Positions 63,161 to 64,000 of a DNA stretch of 64,000 bases are shown here, piece by piece. The notes under the pieces were generated by a model, which had not been told where the DNA came from, searched no databases, and saw only the letters and a list, made by a program, of their open reading frames with translations. This DNA is from Nothophaeocryptopus gaeumannii (Eukaryota; Ascomycota; Dothideomycetes; Mycosphaerellales; Mycosphaerellaceae), in assembly GCA_031771865.1 (NCBI GenBank), contig JASISA010000025.1, positions 1,798,001 to 1,862,000 on the forward strand, written 5' to 3'. Both the position numbers and the translations under genes were made by a program. Each line of letters opens with the position of its first letter. The first letter of the stretch is position 1.

Positions 63161-64000
63161 ATGGCGAGGCGAACACGTAAGGCTGTATCGACTGTGTCGA
63201 GCGCCATGTCGTCGGTCGTATCGTCTAAGTACCCATCGGCTGCACCATCGCGGGCATCTTCTCCGTACAGACAGCCATTCCGCTTCTTTGACCTACCGGC
63301 AGAACTGAGGCTACGAATATACGAGCAGGTTCTACAAGTGCAGGAGCCAATCGACCTTCGTAAGTTGCCTCACAATAAGCCTCGTAGTGGGAAAACAATT
63401 GACGAGAACAGATCCGATGAACTATCGCATGGTCCTTCCTCGCCTGGCCTTATTCCTTGTCAGTCACCGCATGCACGAAGAAGCGTACCACGTATTCTAC
63501 GCTCAAACGATTCGCCTCTTCCCAGTTGGCCCATCATTTAACACGAAGAAGCCTCTTCTCGAACGTCTTCCTGTGAGGTATCGAGAGGCGATCAACACGA
63601 TGGAGCTTCGCTTGGGACCAGGCTGGTCCAAGCCTCCGAGATGCCAACACACGAAGCCAAACCTGGGCTTGCTGGACTGCACAAGCATGCGAACGCTGAA
63701 GATCTTCATCGAAATCGATCCCAGCGCAGATGTATTCAATGGGTTCCGTGGTCTCAACGCTACCGAAGATACATACAAATGGTTCTGCGTAGATTTGCTG
63801 GATGGCATCATGCGGCAGGTTCCAAGCTTGGAAACCATCGAAATCGATGCATACCCTGGCGTCAAGAAAGGCGCTCCGCTTGTAATGGCGCTGAAGCGGA
63901 AGACTGAGGAATTTCAGAAGAGGCTGGTTTGGGGACCACTGAGAGGATTTGGTAAAGAGGACAATCAAGCACCCGGTTTGATCGGTTTGGAGAGCGCAAT
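63161..64000 (+). CDS. LPxELRxxIY-family F-box-like protein (partial, runs off window)
   Basis: Exon 1 (63161-63359) and exon 2 (63412 onward) are separated by a 52 nt intron (GTAAGT...GAACAG, AATTGAC branch) and join in phase 1. The first 40 residues are Ser/Arg-rich. Box 1 is FRFFDLPAELRLRIYEQVLQ. After the splice, LFLVSHRMHEEAYHVFYAQT is the counterpart of box 2. The rest has alternating strands and Leu-rich helices (MRTLKIFIEIDPSADVF, VPSLETIEIDAYPG), like the larger F-box-type proteins of ascomycetes. It differs from the small tandem copies in length and lacks the MxxSPL start. The 3' end lies beyond the window. Confidence 0.7.

Overview
This is a 64 kb stretch of nuclear DNA from a filamentous ascomycete (Pezizomycotina), most likely a Dothideomycete. 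The sequence shows genes with short introns (mostly 49-66 nt, GT...CTNAC...AG), eukaryotic housekeeping genes (RNA polymerase III subunit, Rtf1, COQ7, reticulon, cytosolic PheRS alpha, karyopherin Kap120) and typical mould families (HET-like, NmrA-like, fused cytochrome b5/acyl-CoA dehydrogenase, LPxELRNxIY F-box-like proteins). The class-level assignment is inference. No rRNA, tRNA, CRISPR array or intact transposon was recognised. Gene models were built by hand from splice motifs and reading-frame phase.

Layout. 0-10 kb: a small two-exon gene, an alpha/beta hydrolase, a single-pass membrane protein, the Pol III subunit RPC17, a short-chain dehydrogenase and the mitochondrial Obg GTPase MTG2. 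10.3-14.6 kb: a gene graveyard. One apparently intact gene with an AT-hook-like tail is followed by partial decayed duplicates of itself, orphan exon-like frames and a badly broken minus-strand gene. 14.9-23.5 kb (all minus): a Ser/Thr-rich cell-surface protein, a NADAR-domain pseudogene, a large histidine-phosphatase protein and a 5'-nucleotidase-type metallophosphatase. 24.8-35.2 kb: NmrA-like reductase, BTB protein, Rtf1, COQ7, a degenerate tandem array with a period of about 139 bp (32.48-33.64 kb), and a PHD-finger protein. 35.2-37.5 kb holds no recognisable gene.

37.5-56.5 kb is the accessory-looking part: an MFS transporter, a glutathione transferase, a reticulon, a HET-like remnant, and a cluster of small proteins that share an N-terminal LPxELRNxIY box and a C(R/K)QIRxEA box. 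Four copies at 47.3-51.0 kb are intact tandem neighbours. Broken or doubtful copies lie at 39.9, 46.5 and 53.7-54.3 kb, and a larger relative runs off the end of the window at 63.2 kb. PheRS alpha, a zincin-like peptidase and an orphan coiled-coil-type protein are interleaved. 56.8-62.3 kb returns to conserved genes (cytochrome b5/acyl-CoA dehydrogenase fusion, Kap120).

The conserved genes are independent housekeeping functions and do not form a pathway. The strongest candidates for something undescribed are the LPxELRNxIY family, which is expanding and decaying locally, the 139 bp array, and the decaying duplication at 10-14 kb.
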